Of a DNA stretch of 64,000 nucleotides, positions 29,309 through 39,465 are shown piece by piece. The stretch covers positions 360,073 to 424,072 of the forward strand of contig JAOSJO010000024.1 of NCBI GenBank assembly GCA_027494055.1, given 5' to 3'. Position 1 is the first letter of the stretch; the number at the start of each line of letters is the position of its first letter. The notes below the pieces were generated by a model. That model did not search any database. It saw nothing but the letters and a program-made list of their open reading frames with translations, and had not been told where the DNA came from. The stretch is from Anaerolineae bacterium (lineage in GTDB: Bacteria > Chloroflexota > Anaerolineae > Aggregatilineales > JAFGMM01). The translations under genes and the position numbers were made by a program.

Positions 29309-30182
29309 TCACGCTGTCCGCCCGCGCGTGTTCACCAGGATCACACCCACGAGCGCCAGCGCGCCGCCAACCAGGGCAAGGGCGGCGGGCGCCTCGCCAA
29401 GCCAGACCCAGGCGATGAGCGTGGCAAGGATGGGCGAGAGATACAGGAAGCTGGTTGCGATGGAGGCCGGCGCCCGCGACAGGGCGTAAGTCCACGTCCC
29501 GTAGGCGATGGCGGCAGGGAACACGCCCAGGTAGACCACGGCCAGCGTCGCGCCGAGCGGGGCCTGCTGCACGGCCTGGGGCAGGCCGGGGAGAAAGACC
29601 AGCATCAAGAGCGTCCCGGCCCAGATGCAGTAGGCGGTGAACTGGAGCGCGCTGTATCGGGTCAGGAAGGGCTTCTGGAAGACGAAGTACAGGGCTGTCG
29701 CGACCGCCGCAATCAAAATGAGGAGCGCGCCCGGATCGAACTCAAGCCCGTTGCCCTCGCCGAGCGCGATCAGCGCGGCCCCGCTGAAGCTCACCACGAT
29801 GCCGAGCCACCCCCACGCCTTGAGGCGCTCGCCGAGAAAGGCGGTGGCGAGGATGGCGGTGAAGACGGGCACGGAGGAGATCAACATGCTGGCCGCGCCG
29901 GCAGTCACGGACACCTCGCCGTAGTTCAGTGCGACGTGGTAGACCGTAATCCCCAGGAAGCCCAGGCCGAGGATGGCGGGCAGGTCACGCCGCGCCGGAG
30001 GGCATCCGGGTCAGGGCGGCGTAGACGGCGAGCGTGACTGAGGCGACCAGGAAGCGCAGGAGCGCGAGATGCGCGGGGCTGTAAGCGTCCAGCGCGGCGC
30101 GGATGCCCGCGAACGCGGACGCCCAGAAGATCAGGGTGATGCCAAGGCTGGCGAGCGTGCGGGAGTCGAGTTGCGTTTTCAT
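29309..30182 (-). CDS. EamA/DMT-family transporter (frameshifted)
   Basis: About 290 residues, ten predicted helices in two EamA repeats. The first repeat starts LGITLIFWASAFAGIRAALDAYSP and the second VATALYFVFQKPFLTRYSAL...GVFPAAIAYGTWTYALSRAPAS, both characteristic of drug/metabolite exporters. One extra base near 29990 splits the gene (frame one ends TRMPSGAA). Substrate not predictable. It lies 60 bases from cutA in the same orientation. Confidence 0.85.
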
Positions 30183-30245
30183 GCGACATTGCTCCGGGTT
30201 GAGATGGTTGCGTTGGGCCTGCGGCCCAGGCGTCGCGCGCCGGCG

Positions 30246-30570
30246 TCAGCCGGACACTGACTCGGCGATCCAGTCGAGATACGGCTGCGATCCCATGAGG
30301 ATGGGCAGCGCGATGATCTCCGGCACGTCGTAGGGGGTGGATTGCCTGCACTACCGGGACGAGCTTCTCTTGGAAGACCGCCGCCGTGGTCTTGGCGATG
30401 AGCAACGTCTCGGCGTCGATGTGGATTGCACCCTGCCACGTGTAGAGCGAGGTGACCGCCGGGACGATGTTCACGCACGCGACGAGCTTTGCAGAGAGCA
30501 GCGCGTCCGCGATCTGCGCGCCGACTTCTGGAGACGGCGCGGTAATCAACACCACGACGAATTGCGTCAT
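30246..30570 (-). CDS. cutA: CutA-like divalent cation tolerance protein (frameshifted)
   Basis: About 107 residues, PII-like trimeric fold. MTQFVVVLITAPSPEVGAQI, the conserved LVACVNIVPAVTSLYTWQG and AETLLIAKTTAAVFQEKLV are in the first frame. One extra C in the run near 30343 breaks the frame; correcting it restores AIHPYDVPEIIALPI and GSQPYLDWI, the family's C-terminal signature, ending at 30246. Physiological role (copper tolerance) is debated for the family. Confidence 0.9.
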
Positions 30571-30714
30571 CGGGTACCCTCCTGTCCATCAGGCCTGAGA
30601 TGGTGGCGAACGTCAAGCCGGATATGGTACAACCTGAAGCACTGTGTGACAAAGAGTCGTGGTTGTATGCCGCACCCCTCGCGCTTTTGGGGTGCGCATT
30701 GAGAGCGGGCCGGC

Positions 30715-31356
30715 ATGGCGACAGAACTGCGCGCGCTCGTGATCGCGGATAACCCGCTGGCGCGGACCGGGCTTGCGGCGCTCCTCGCCGAACAGGCGGG
30801 CGTCGTCGTTGCCGGGCAGGCCGCCGCTGACGACGACCTGCTCGCCGCCGTTGACCTCTTCCGGCCCGACGTGCTGGTCTGGGACCTGGGCTGGGACCCC
30901 GCGCCTGCGCTGGAGCGCCTCGCGGACGTGCGCGAAGCGGGTGGCCTGCCGGTGGTGGCGCTGGTCGCGGACGAGGCGAGCGCGGTGGACGCGCTCGCTA
31001 CGATGGCCGGCGGCGCTTACGCGGTGTTGCTGCGGGCGGCGGGCGGCGCGCGGGTGGCGGCGGCGCTCCGTGCGGCGGCTGAGGGACTGGTGGCGCTCGA
31101 CCCTGCGCTGTCCGAGGCGGCCCGGCGCGCGCGCGAGCCGGCTGCCCCGCCGCTCGAAGAGGCGCTCACGCCGCGCGAGCTTGAGGTGTTGCAGCTTCTT
31201 GCCGAAGGGCTGCCCAACAAGGCCATCGCGACGCGGCTGGACATCAGCGAGCACACGGTCAAGTTCCACGTCAACGCCATCTTCGCGAAGCTGGGCGCGC
31301 AGAGCCGCACGGAGGCGGTGGTGCGCGCGACCCGGCTGGGCCTGGTCATCCTCTAG
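30715..31356 (+). CDS. NarL/FixJ-type response regulator with atypical receiver
   Basis: 213 residues: N-terminal receiver, C-terminal LuxR-type HTH ([50 protein letters not shown], seen in consecutive segments). The phosphoacceptor Asp is present ([10 protein letters not shown]57), but the acidic pair is D12-N13, the conserved Thr/Ser is Val-84 and the conserved Lys is Arg-107. Such receivers often respond without ordinary phosphorylation. It probably binds DNA as a dimer. The closest class-matched kinase is at 19283. Confidence 0.88.
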   Translation: MATELRALVIADNPLARTGLAALLAEQAGVVVAGQAAADDDLLAAVDLFRPDVLVWDLGWDPAPALERLADVREAGGLPVVALVADEASAVDALATMAGGAYAVLLRAAGGARVAAALRAAAEGLVALDPALSEAARRAREPAAPPLEEALTPRELEVLQLLAEGLPNKAIATRLDISEHTVKFHVNAIFAKLGAQSRTEAVVRATRLGLVIL

Positions 31357-31390
31357 AGCGCTATCCCTAACAGAGAGCGAGAGTTCTCCT

Positions 31391-32071
31391 ATGCTTACTC
31401 CAGTCGTTGTCGATTTCCCACTCAGGGGCGAGTGGGTTACCCCTAACACGCCCGGAACGAAAATCCCAAGCCATGGAACCGACTTGCTTGGCGTGAGATA
31501 CGCTTTCGACTTCGTCGGTATCGATCCAGGAAGTCGAAGAAGGCGTTACTATCGGCCCAACCTGCTCCATTACCTTATCCTCGGCGTTCGTTTGCAGGAC
31601 TGGTTTGGTTGGGGCCAGCCCATCTTCTCGGCTGGGGCCGGGATCGTCGTTCGCGCTGAGGATGGCTGGCCTGAGCGGAATCCTGTCCATCCCGTCAGGG
31701 ACCTCGCCATACGTCTCAAGAATGCCCGGACGATCAATTCGGAGCAAACCACGGACCTCCGATCGCTATCTGGCAACTTCATCATCATCGAAACCGATGA
31801 CGGGCACGCTGTCTATGCCCATGCTCAAACCGGCTCGATCAAAGTCTCACCGGGAGACAAAGTTGTTCCAGGTCAGCATCTGGCAAACGTTGGTCATTCC
31901 GGCAATTCGACAGCGCCGCACTTGCACTTCCACTTGATGGATCATCCAGACGCCTGGAAAGCGCAAGGCATTCCATGCTGTTTTCGCGACTATGAAGTCT
32001 TCTCCAATGGCGCCTGGCGCACGGTACAGAATGGAATCCCCAGGGCAACAGATCGGATTCGCAAACTCTGA
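31391..32071 (+). CDS. M23-type (LytM-like) peptidase
   Basis: 226 residues. LAS metallopeptidase motifs: SHGTDLLGVRYAFDF (first zinc His and Asp), FSAGAGIVVRAEDG, FIIIETDDGHAVYAHAQTGS, VVPGQHLANVGHSGNS and APHLHFHLMD (the HxH motif). It lacks a recognisable signal peptide and any membrane helix, so it may act on cytosolic or released peptidoglycan-like substrates, or be exported otherwise. The base composition is clearly more AT-rich than all neighbours, with less biased third positions, which suggests recent transfer. Confidence 0.82.
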   Translation: MLTPVVVDFPLRGEWVTPNTPGTKIPSHGTDLLGVRYAFDFVGIDPGSRRRRYYRPNLLHYLILGVRLQDWFGWGQPIFSAGAGIVVRAEDGWPERNPVHPVRDLAIRLKNARTINSEQTTDLRSLSGNFIIIETDDGHAVYAHAQTGSIKVSPGDKVVPGQHLANVGHSGNSTAPHLHFHLMDHPDAWKAQGIPCCFRDYEVFSNGAWRTVQNGIPRATDRIRKL

Positions 32072-32217
32072 GGCATATAAGCGGTGTTTGCTTTGCGAAC
32101 GCCGGCCCTATACTTTTTTCCAGGTTGCCCCCAACCAAAAAGATGGTGTGACGCGCCCGCCGGGCCGGTATAAACGTGGCGTGAAGATGGGTTCTATCTG
32201 TGAGAGGAGTTCCGATC

Positions 32218-33114
32218 ATGGCAGACGTACTGAAGCGTTTATCGGATGAGATGGCCGATGTGGTAGACACGGCGGGCGCGAGCGTGGTCCGCGTGGAGGC
32301 GCGTCGTCGCCTCCCGGCGAGCGGGATCGTAATGGCGGCGGACGGCGTGATCGTCACCGCGAGCCACGTCGTCGAGCGCGAGGACAACATCGACGTCGGG
32401 CTGCCCGGCGGCGAGGCGGTCTCGGCGAAGCTCGTGGGGCGCGACGCAACCACCGACCTGGCGGTGCTCCGCGCCGAGGCCGGCGGCCTGACGCCGGCGG
32501 CGTGGGCCGATATGGACAGCCTGCGCGTCGGGAACCTGGCGCTGGCGCTGGGCCGCCCTGGGCGCACCGTCCAGGCGACGCTGGGCGTGGTGAGCGCGCT
32601 CGGCGCGGAATGGCGCACGCACGCCGGCGGCAAGATCGACCGCTATTTGCAGACCGATGTCGTGATGTATCCCGGCTTCTCCGGCGGGCCGCTGGTCGGC
32701 GCGGGCGGCGCGGTGCTGGGCCTGAACAGTTCCGCGCTGTTGCCGGGTGTGAGTGTGGCCGTGCCGGTCGCCACGCTGCGCGGCGTGGCCGAGTCGCTGC
32801 TCGCGCACGGGCGCGTGCGCCGGGGCTATCTGGGCGTCGGCGCGCAGCCGGCGCGCCTCCCGGCGGCGGTTGCGGAACAGCTCGGCCAGGAGACCGGCCT
32901 GCTCATCGTCTCGGTGGAGCCGGACAGCCCCGCCGACAAGGGCGGCCTGACGCTGGGCGATACGGTGGTTGCGCTGGCGGGGAACGCGGTCCGGCACATG
33001 GACGACCTGCTGGCGCAGCTTGGCGGCGACGTCGTTGGGACGGGCGTCCCGGTGCGCATCGTGCGCGGCGGGCAGGTGCAGGAGGCCCAGGTCGTCATCG
33101 CCGAGCGCCCGTAG
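32218..33114 (+). CDS. HtrA/DegP-like serine protease with PDZ domain, copy 1
   Basis: 298 residues. Trypsin-like domain with catalytic His in VTASHVVERED, Asp in DATTDLAVLRAE and Ser in YPGFSGGPLVG; then a PDZ domain (RRGYLGVGAQPARLP, SVEPDSPADKGGLTLGDTVVAL). No signal peptide or membrane helix, so probably cytosolic. GAGAGGAG is close upstream of ATG 32218. A second, PDZ-less protease starts 24 bases after its stop and has the same N-terminal layout (LNAELADVV versus LSDEMADVV), indicating duplication. Confidence 0.9.
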   Translation: MADVLKRLSDEMADVVDTAGASVVRVEARRRLPASGIVMAADGVIVTASHVVEREDNIDVGLPGGEAVSAKLVGRDATTDLAVLRAEAGGLTPAAWADMDSLRVGNLALALGRPGRTVQATLGVVSALGAEWRTHAGGKIDRYLQTDVVMYPGFSGGPLVGAGGAVLGLNSSALLPGVSVAVPVATLRGVAESLLAHGRVRRGYLGVGAQPARLPAAVAEQLGQETGLLIVSVEPDSPADKGGLTLGDTVVALAGNAVRHMDDLLAQLGGDVVGTGVPVRIVRGGQVQEAQVVIAERP

Positions 33115-33137
33115 GCAGCGGTGTGAGGAGGTCGATC

Positions 33138-33734
33138 ATGGCGTCGGGAGTGCTGCTGCAACTGAACGCGGAGCTGGCCGATGTCGTGGCGCGGGTGCAG
33201 CGCAGCCTGGTGCAGGTGCACAACGGGCGGCGCGGCTCAGGGGCGGGGACCATCTGGCACCCCGATGGCCTGGTCGTCACCAACGCGCACGTGGCGGCCC
33301 GCCGCTCGCTGCTGGAGGTCACGCTGCCGGATGGCCGCACCGCGCCGGCGCGCGTGATCGCCTATGACGAGGCACGCGACCTCGCCGCGCTGAACGTGGA
33401 CGCGCACGACCTGCCGACGGTGGAGCCGGGCAACGCGAAGCAGCTCCAGCCGGGGCAGTGGGTGATGGCGCTGGGCCATCCCTGGGGCGTGCCCGGCGCG
33501 GTGACCGGCGGCGTCGTGATCGGCGTGGGGAGCCAGTTGCCCGAACTGCCGCCGCGCCCGCACGAGTGGATCGCCGTGAGTCTGCACATGCGGCCCGGCC
33601 ACTCCGGCGGCCCGCTGGTGGATGTCAGCGGGCGGTTGGTGGGCGTCAATACCATGATTACCGGCCCGGATGTCGGCTTCGCGGTGCCGGTGCACGTGGT
33701 CAAGGCATTTCTGCGGGAGGCGTTCCGCGTGTAG
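33138..33734 (+). CDS. Trypsin-like serine protease without PDZ, copy 2
   Basis: 198 residues. Catalytic His in VVTNAHVAARRS, Asp in DEARDLAALNVD, Ser in RPGHSGGPLVDVSG, and VGFAVPVHVVKAFL at the end, so only the protease domain is present. TGAGGAGG precedes the ATG. No export signal. It shares the N-terminal ADVVxRVQRSLVQV helix with copy 1 and is probably cotranscribed with it; the two may form mixed oligomers (inference). Confidence 0.88.
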   Translation: MASGVLLQLNAELADVVARVQRSLVQVHNGRRGSGAGTIWHPDGLVVTNAHVAARRSLLEVTLPDGRTAPARVIAYDEARDLAALNVDAHDLPTVEPGNAKQLQPGQWVMALGHPWGVPGAVTGGVVIGVGSQLPELPPRPHEWIAVSLHMRPGHSGGPLVDVSGRLVGVNTMITGPDVGFAVPVHVVKAFLREAFRV

Positions 33735-33765
33735 AAGGTTCCGGTTGCGGCGGAAGGTTGGTGGC

Positions 33766-33801
33766 GCGCAGGGCGCAGCGCACGGAAGCAGCGCCCTGCG
33801 C
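33766..33801. terminator. Bidirectional hairpin between convergent genes
   Basis: GCGCAGGGCGC and GCGCCCTGCGC, an 11-bp perfect stem with a 14-base loop, between the protease (+) and the PNPOx-like gene (-). Confidence 0.65.
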
Positions 33802-33828
33802 ACCTTGCTGTCTTCTCAGGCCGGGGCT

Positions 33829-34224
33829 TCACGCCACTTTGATGACCCGCCTCGGCTTCAGCCGAATCACGATGATGTCCAGGTCCGCCCAGTCCGCGAC
33901 GTCTTTCGCCGCCTGCTCTGGCGTCTCGTAGTGGTAGCAGAGCGTCTTCACCCAGAAGTCGTCCGGATCTTCCTCGATGGAGAACTCCCCTTTGAGCAGG
34001 TAGCCCGCGCCGTCGCCGCTGTCGCCGCCCACGCAGACCGCGCCCTTCGGGTTTGCGGCGATGTGCGCCACCTTGCGCGTGCTGCGGACGGCGATGATCG
34101 CGACTTCGTCCCCGTCGAGGTAGAACCAGACCGGTACGGTGTGCGGGTAGCCGTCGGGGTCGATTGTCGTCATCCGGGCGATGAGCGGCTTCTTGAGGAA
34201 CGTCCGCGCTTCGTCGCTGAACAT
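33829..34224 (-). CDS. Pyridoxamine 5'-phosphate oxidase-like flavin-binding protein
   Basis: 131 residues, split-barrel fold. MFSDEARTFLKKPLIARMTT, DPDGYPHTVPVWFYLDGDEV and STRKVAHIAANPKGAVCVGG match the PNPOx-like/F420- or FMN-binding family. I choose the start at 34224, behind AAGGGAG, over a longer upstream frame. The exact cofactor (FMN, F420 or heme) is not decidable from these motifs. Confidence 0.82.
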   Translation of the reverse strand: MFSDEARTFLKKPLIARMTTIDPDGYPHTVPVWFYLDGDEVAIIAVRSTRKVAHIAANPKGAVCVGGDSGDGAGYLLKGEFSIEEDPDDFWVKTLCYHYETPEQAAKDVADWADLDIIVIRLKPRRVIKVA

Positions 34225-34409
34225 GGGTTCGCTCCCTTTGTGGCGAGGGTTGCACAGGCGCATACGGCCCATGAGTGTAGCCTCACCGTACCCGGCGGGC
34301 AAGGGGCGCGCGGCGGCCGGCGCGGGGCGCGAATAAGTGCCAAACTGCGGCGGACGTGTTAACCTTGTGCGTTAGCACCGACCACAACGCGATGGCGAGG
34401 AGGCGCTGG

Positions 34410-34775
34410 ATGACCGGTCGTCCCAAGGTATGCCATTACACCGAAGTCCCCCTTCAGGAAGTCGGCGCTGAAGCGCCGGGCGTCGGCGTGCGCTGGGTGA
34501 TCGACGAGGAACACGACGGCGCGCCCAACTACGCGCTGCGCCTCTTCGAGATCGCGCCCGGCGGCCACACCCCGGATCACGCCCACCCCTGGGAGCAGGA
34601 GAACTTCATCCTTGAGGGCAGAGGCCGCGTGATGCTCGACGGCGTGTGGCACGACCTGGAGCCTGGCGACGTGGTGTTCGTCCCAGCGGACTGCCGCCAC
34701 ACCTACGAGAACACCGGCGACGCGCCGTTCAAGTTCCTTTGCGGCATCCCGGTCAACAGCCGCCTGCCCACATAA
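34410..34775 (+). CDS. Cupin-domain protein
   Basis: 121 residues, one cupin barrel. Motif 1: [22 protein letters not shown] (two His and Glu as metal ligands, in the order H-x-H...E); motif 2: [19 protein letters not shown]. Metal-binding capacity looks intact. Function unknown; small single cupins are often isomerases or sensors. ATG 34410 follows AGGAGG at 34397-34402. It precedes aspS by about 50 bases. Confidence 0.85.
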   Translation: MTGRPKVCHYTEVPLQEVGAEAPGVGVRWVIDEEHDGAPNYALRLFEIAPGGHTPDHAHPWEQENFILEGRGRVMLDGVWHDLEPGDVVFVPADCRHTYENTGDAPFKFLCGIPVNSRLPT

Positions 34776-34824
34776 AGCGCCCCGCGCCCAACTGCGACTT
34801 GTCCACCAACAGGAGCCAACCATC

Positions 34825-36589
34825 ATGCTCAAAACCCACACCTGCGGCGAACTGCGCCGCGAGCACGTCGGGCAGACCGTCACCCTGGCCGGCTGGGTGA
34901 ACCGGCGGCGCGATCACGGCGGCCTGATCTTCATCGACTTGCGCGACCGCTGGGGCCTGGTGCAGGTCGTCGCGGACCCGAACCTCTCGCCGGGGGCGCA
35001 CAAGGCCGCGAGCGGCGTGCGCGGCGAGTACGTGATCCAGGTGACGGGCCGGGTGCGCGCGCGCCCCGACGAGATGGTCAACCCGGACATGCCCACCGGC
35101 GCGGTTGAGGTGGAGGCGACCGGCATTGCCGTGCTTAACGAGGCCAAGACGCCGCCTTTTTTACATCTACGGCGACGAGAAGGTGGACGAGGCGCTGCGG
35201 ATGCGCTACCGCTATCTGGACCTGCGCCGCGACCGGATGCAGCACAACCTGGTGCTGCGCGATCAGGTTGTCAGGTACATCCGCGACTTCCTCTCGGCGC
35301 GGGGCTTCGTCGAGATCGAGACGCCGGTGCTGTTCAAGACCACGCCCGAAGGCGCGCGCGACTACCTGGTGCCGAGCCGCATCCACCCCGGCCAGTTCTA
35401 CGCGCTGCCGCAAAGCCCGCAGCAGCTCAAGCAGTTGTTGATGGTCGCCGGCTACGAGCGCTACTTCCAGATTGCGCGCTGCTTCCGCGACGAGGACCAG
35501 CGCGGCGACCGCCAGCCGGAGTTCACGCAGCTCGACCTGGAGATGAGCTTCGTCGAGCGCGAGGACGTGATGGCGCTGATCGAGCAACTGATGACCGGCA
35601 TCGTCGAAGAGGTGAGCGACCGCGAGCTGATCACGAAGCCGTTTGCGCGCCTGAGCTACAGGGACGCGCTGGCGCGCTTTGGCACCGACCGGCCCGACCT
35701 GCGCTACGGCATGGAGCTGATCGACTTGAGCGACGTGGCGGCGCGGAGCGGCTTCCGCGTGTTTACGTCTGTGGTCGAAGCCGGCAACCCGGTCAAGGCA
35801 TTGTGCGCGCCCGGCTGCGGCGACTACAGCCGCAAGCAGTTGGGCGAGCTTGAGGAAATCGCCAAAGCGGAGGGCGCGAAGGGCCTGGCGTGGCTGGCGG
35901 TCGAAGCGAACGGCGCGGCGCGCGGCCCGATTGCCAAGTTCTTCGACGACGGGCTGCTGCGCGACCTGCTGGCGCGGGCGGGCGCGAACCCCGGCGACCT
36001 GCTGCTTTTCGTCGCCGACGCGCCCGCGGTCGTCAACGCGGCGCTGGATGCGCTCCGCCGCGAGATGGCGGGCCGCCTCGGCCTGGACGACCCGCGTAAG
36101 GTGGCGTTTGCCTGGATCATCGACTTCCCGCTCTTCGAGTGGAACGCAGAAGAGAACCGCTGGGACCCCTCGCACCACCTGTTCACGTCGCCGATGCCGG
36201 AAGACATCCCGCTGCTCGACACCGACCCCGGCGCGGCGCGCGGCCAGCAATACGACCTGGTGTGCAACGGCTACGAGATCGCGGGCGGCAGCATCCGCAT
36301 CCACGACCGGAACCTGCAGGAGAAGGTCTTTCGGCTGATCGGGCTGGACCTGGAGACCGCGCGCGAGCGCTTCGGCCACATGCTGGAGGCCTTCGAGTAT
36401 GGCACGCCGCCGCACGGCGGCATCGCGCCCGGCATCGACCGGCTGGTGATGCTTCTGGCCGGCGAGCCGAACATCCGCGAGGTGATCGCCTTCCCGAAGA
36501 CGCAGCAGGCCGCCGACCTCATGGCCGGCGCGCCCAGCGCCGTCGAGCCGGCGCAGTTGGAGGAGCTGCACATCCGGGTCGTCGAATAG
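34825..36589 (+). CDS. aspS: Aspartyl-tRNA synthetase (frameshifted)
   Basis: About 588 residues, bacterial-type AspRS. Anticodon-binding OB domain ([20 protein letters not shown]), class II motif 2 ([21 protein letters not shown], in two segments), GAD insertion domain (about residues 290-420), and motif 3 ([16 protein letters not shown]). One extra T in the six-T run at 35157-35162 breaks the frame between KTPPF and [10 protein letters not shown]. An essential gene with a single homopolymer break indicates a sequence error. Whether it is discriminating (Asp only) or also charges tRNA-Asn is not decided here. Confidence 0.95.
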
Positions 36590-36691
36590 GGTAGAATGAA
36601 GGGTACCGGGGCGCGGCGCACATCGCGCAAGGGGGCGCAGCGTCTCCGGGGCTGGACCCGGCAACTGCGGCGCGAGAGGCACAGGCCTCCG

Positions 36692-39249
36692 ATGGGCGTC
36701 AACGCTTCACAATTCAGTCTCCCCTCTGCTGCGGGCTGGCACAGGCCAGCGGCGGCCTATATTGGGGTCGTGCTGGTCTCGGCGGCGATGCTCGCCTTCG
36801 AGCTGACGCTGACGCGCATCTTCGCCGTGATCCAGTTCTACCACTTCGCGTTCATGGCGATCAGCCTGGCGCTGCTCGGGGCCGGCGCGAGCGGGTCGAT
36901 CCTCTCGGTGACGCGGCGGCGGGCGCACCCGGCGGCGCTGGCAGCCGGTTTTGCGCTGACCGTGCTCGGCTGCTACCTGGTCATCAACTACGTCGTGTTC
37001 GATCCCTATGCCATCGCCTGGGAGGCGCGCCAGTGGCCGCTCCTGGCGATCAACTTCCTCGCGGCGGCGGTCCCGTTCACGCTGGCGGGGTTGATCGTCG
37101 GCCAGTTGCTCGAAGCCGGCGCGGGCAGAGCGCACCGGGTGTACGCCGCCAACCTTGCCGGCTCGGCGGTGGGGTGTGTGGCGGTGCTGCCGGCGCTGGC
37201 GGCGCTCGGCGCGGAGGGACCGTTCTGCTGGCGATGTTGATGGGCCTGGCGGCGGCGGGGGCGTTTGCGTTGACCTCTCCCCATCCGATCAAGGGGGCAA
37301 GAGGCGGGCGGTGCGGCAAGGCCCTGGCGGCGCTTGGGCTGGGGCGCGCTGGGCGTCGCCGCGCTCGTCATCGCGCTGTGGGCGTTCGTCGCCCAGCCTG
37401 CCTTCATGACGATGCAGCTCTCGCCATACAAGGGACTGGTGTCCGCGCTGCGCGCGCCCGGCGCGGCGCACGCCTACAGCACGTGGGACGCCGTGGCGCG
37501 CGTGGACGTGGTGGAGAGCGCGTCGATTCACGCGCTCGCGGGGCTGAGCATGCAGGGGCGCGTCGATCCCCCGCCCCAGGTCGGCGTGACGCTCGACGGC
37601 GACAACCTGATGCCGGTCACGGGGCTGGGGTCGGATGACCCGGAGGCGGCGGAACTGGCGCGCTGGCTGCCGCTGGCGTTGCCGTTCACACTGCGCCCGA
37701 ATGCGGACGCGCTGGTGATCGACCCGGGCGGCGGCTTCGACGTGTTGGTGGCGCTCGCCGCCGGCGCGGAGCATGTCACGCTGGCGGAGGACAACGCGCT
37801 GCTGATCGAGGTCGTGGCGGGAGCGCTATGCCGACTTCACCGGCGGGCTGTACCACGACCCGCGCGTGACCGTGGTGAACGAGGATGGGCGCGCGTTCGC
37901 GCGGCGCGCGACAGAGACGTTCGACGTGGTGGACGTGGCGCTCACGGATGCGTTCAGGCCAGTCACGTCGGGCGCGTTCAGCCTGGCGGAGAACTACCTG
38001 TACACGGTCGAGGCGTTTGTCGATTACCTGGCGCGCCTGGACGATGGCGGCCTGCTGTTCGTGATGCGCTGGATGCAGACGCCGCCGAGTGAGAGCGCGC
38101 GGGCGCTGGGCCTGATCGTCGCGGCGCTGGAACGGGCCGGCGTGGCCGACCCGGCGGCGCACATCGCGGCGTTTCGCTCGCCGCCGGTGATGGCGTTCGT
38201 GGTTGGCAAGGCGCCGCTCGCTGCGGCGGACATCGCCGCAATCCGCGCGTTCACCGAGGCGCGGCGTTTCGACCTCGTGCTGCTGCCGGGCCTGCGACCC
38301 GACGAGGTCAACCGGTACGCGGTACTCCCGGAGGCGTGGTATCACGACCTCTTCACGGCCATTCTTGAGGACGGCCCGGCGGTGTGGCGCGACTACGCTT
38401 ACGAAATCAGCCCGACGACGGACGACCGCCCCTTCTTCTACCATTTCTTCCGCTGGGGGCAGACGCAACAGGTGCTTGACACGCTGGGCATGACGTGGCA
38501 GCCGTTCGGCGGGAGCGGCTACCTGGTGCTGGTGATCCTGCTGGCGCTGGTCGGCGCGGCGAGCGGGGTGCTGATCTTCGGCCCGCTGGCGCTTGCGCGG
38601 GTGCGCTCGCTCTCCCGCTCTCGGACAGAAGGCCGGACAGGTGGGTTGGACCGGACAGGAGGCTTAAGCCCCCGTCCGGCAGGGGTTGCGCGCACGCGCG
38701 CTGATCTACTTCTCGCTGCTCGGCCTGGGCTTTCTCTTCGTCGAGATGCCGCTTGCGCAGCGCTTCATCCTGTTCCTGGGGCATCCCATCACGGCGCTGG
38801 CGGTGGTGCTGTTCGCGATCCTGCTGTTCTCTGGCCTGGGAAGCCTGACCGCGCCGCGCTGGCGGCTTCCGGCGGCGCTGGGCGTCCTGGTCGCGCTGAT
38901 CGCCGTCTACCCGCTGGCGCTGCCGGCCGTCTTCGACGCGGCGCTCGGCCTGCCGCTGGCGGCGCGCATGGCGGTTGCGCTGCTCCTCCTCGCGCCGCTT
39001 GGCGTGATGATGGGGGTGCCATTTGCGCGCGGGCTGGCGCTGGTGGAGGCGCTCGCGCCGGGCCTCACGCCCTGGGTGTGGGCGATCAACGGGTGCGCCA
39101 GCGTGGTGAGCGCGATCCTCGCGGTGATGGCGGCGATCAGTTGGGGGCTATCGGCGGTGCTGTGGCTCGGCGCGGCGTGCTACCTGGGCGCGCTCGTGGC
39201 GATGGCGCGGCTCCCATCGCGCGCGGGCGACGCCGCGCCCTCCGCGTAG
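36692..39249 (+). CDS. Membrane-fused spermidine-synthase-like protein (several frameshifts)
   Basis: About 850 residues over at least four frame changes (about 37216, 37335, 37820, 38640-38690). N-terminal helices (MLAFELTLTRIFAVIQFYHF, FMAISLALLGAGASGS), a soluble Rossmann-like domain with ALVIDPGGGFDVLVALAAGA and FDVVDVALTDAF, the segment TTDDRPFFYHFF, then C-terminal helices to 39249. This is the layout of membrane proteins annotated as spermidine synthase or its MFS-like relatives. The motif I loop is GGGFD rather than the usual GGGDG, so enzymatic activity is uncertain. Odd Pro/Gly-rich stretches at 37270-37310 and 38625-38690 look inserted. Confidence 0.7.
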
Positions 39250-39330
39250 CCAGAGACCTCGCGCTGCGAAATCCACCATTATTTATCTTAATTGTTTCGT
39301 GTTAGATAGCAGGTGATATACGCTTATATA

Positions 39331-39358
39331 TTGATTTATCATAGATCGGGTATATAAT
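39331..39358 (+). promoter_or_regulatory. Sigma-70-type promoter in AT-rich intergenic region
   Basis: TTGATT (39331-39336), 16-base spacer, TATAAT (39353-39358), within the AT-rich stretch 39280-39365 ahead of the DUF4332 gene. Confidence 0.7.
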
Positions 39359-39465
39359 AGCCCCATAAGGCTACATTTGCGCGGATGTATTTGGCTCCTG
39401 AGGGCCACAAGCGTTACGAACCCACGCCGGCCGGACAGCCAAATAGGGCACAAGAAAGGGATGGC

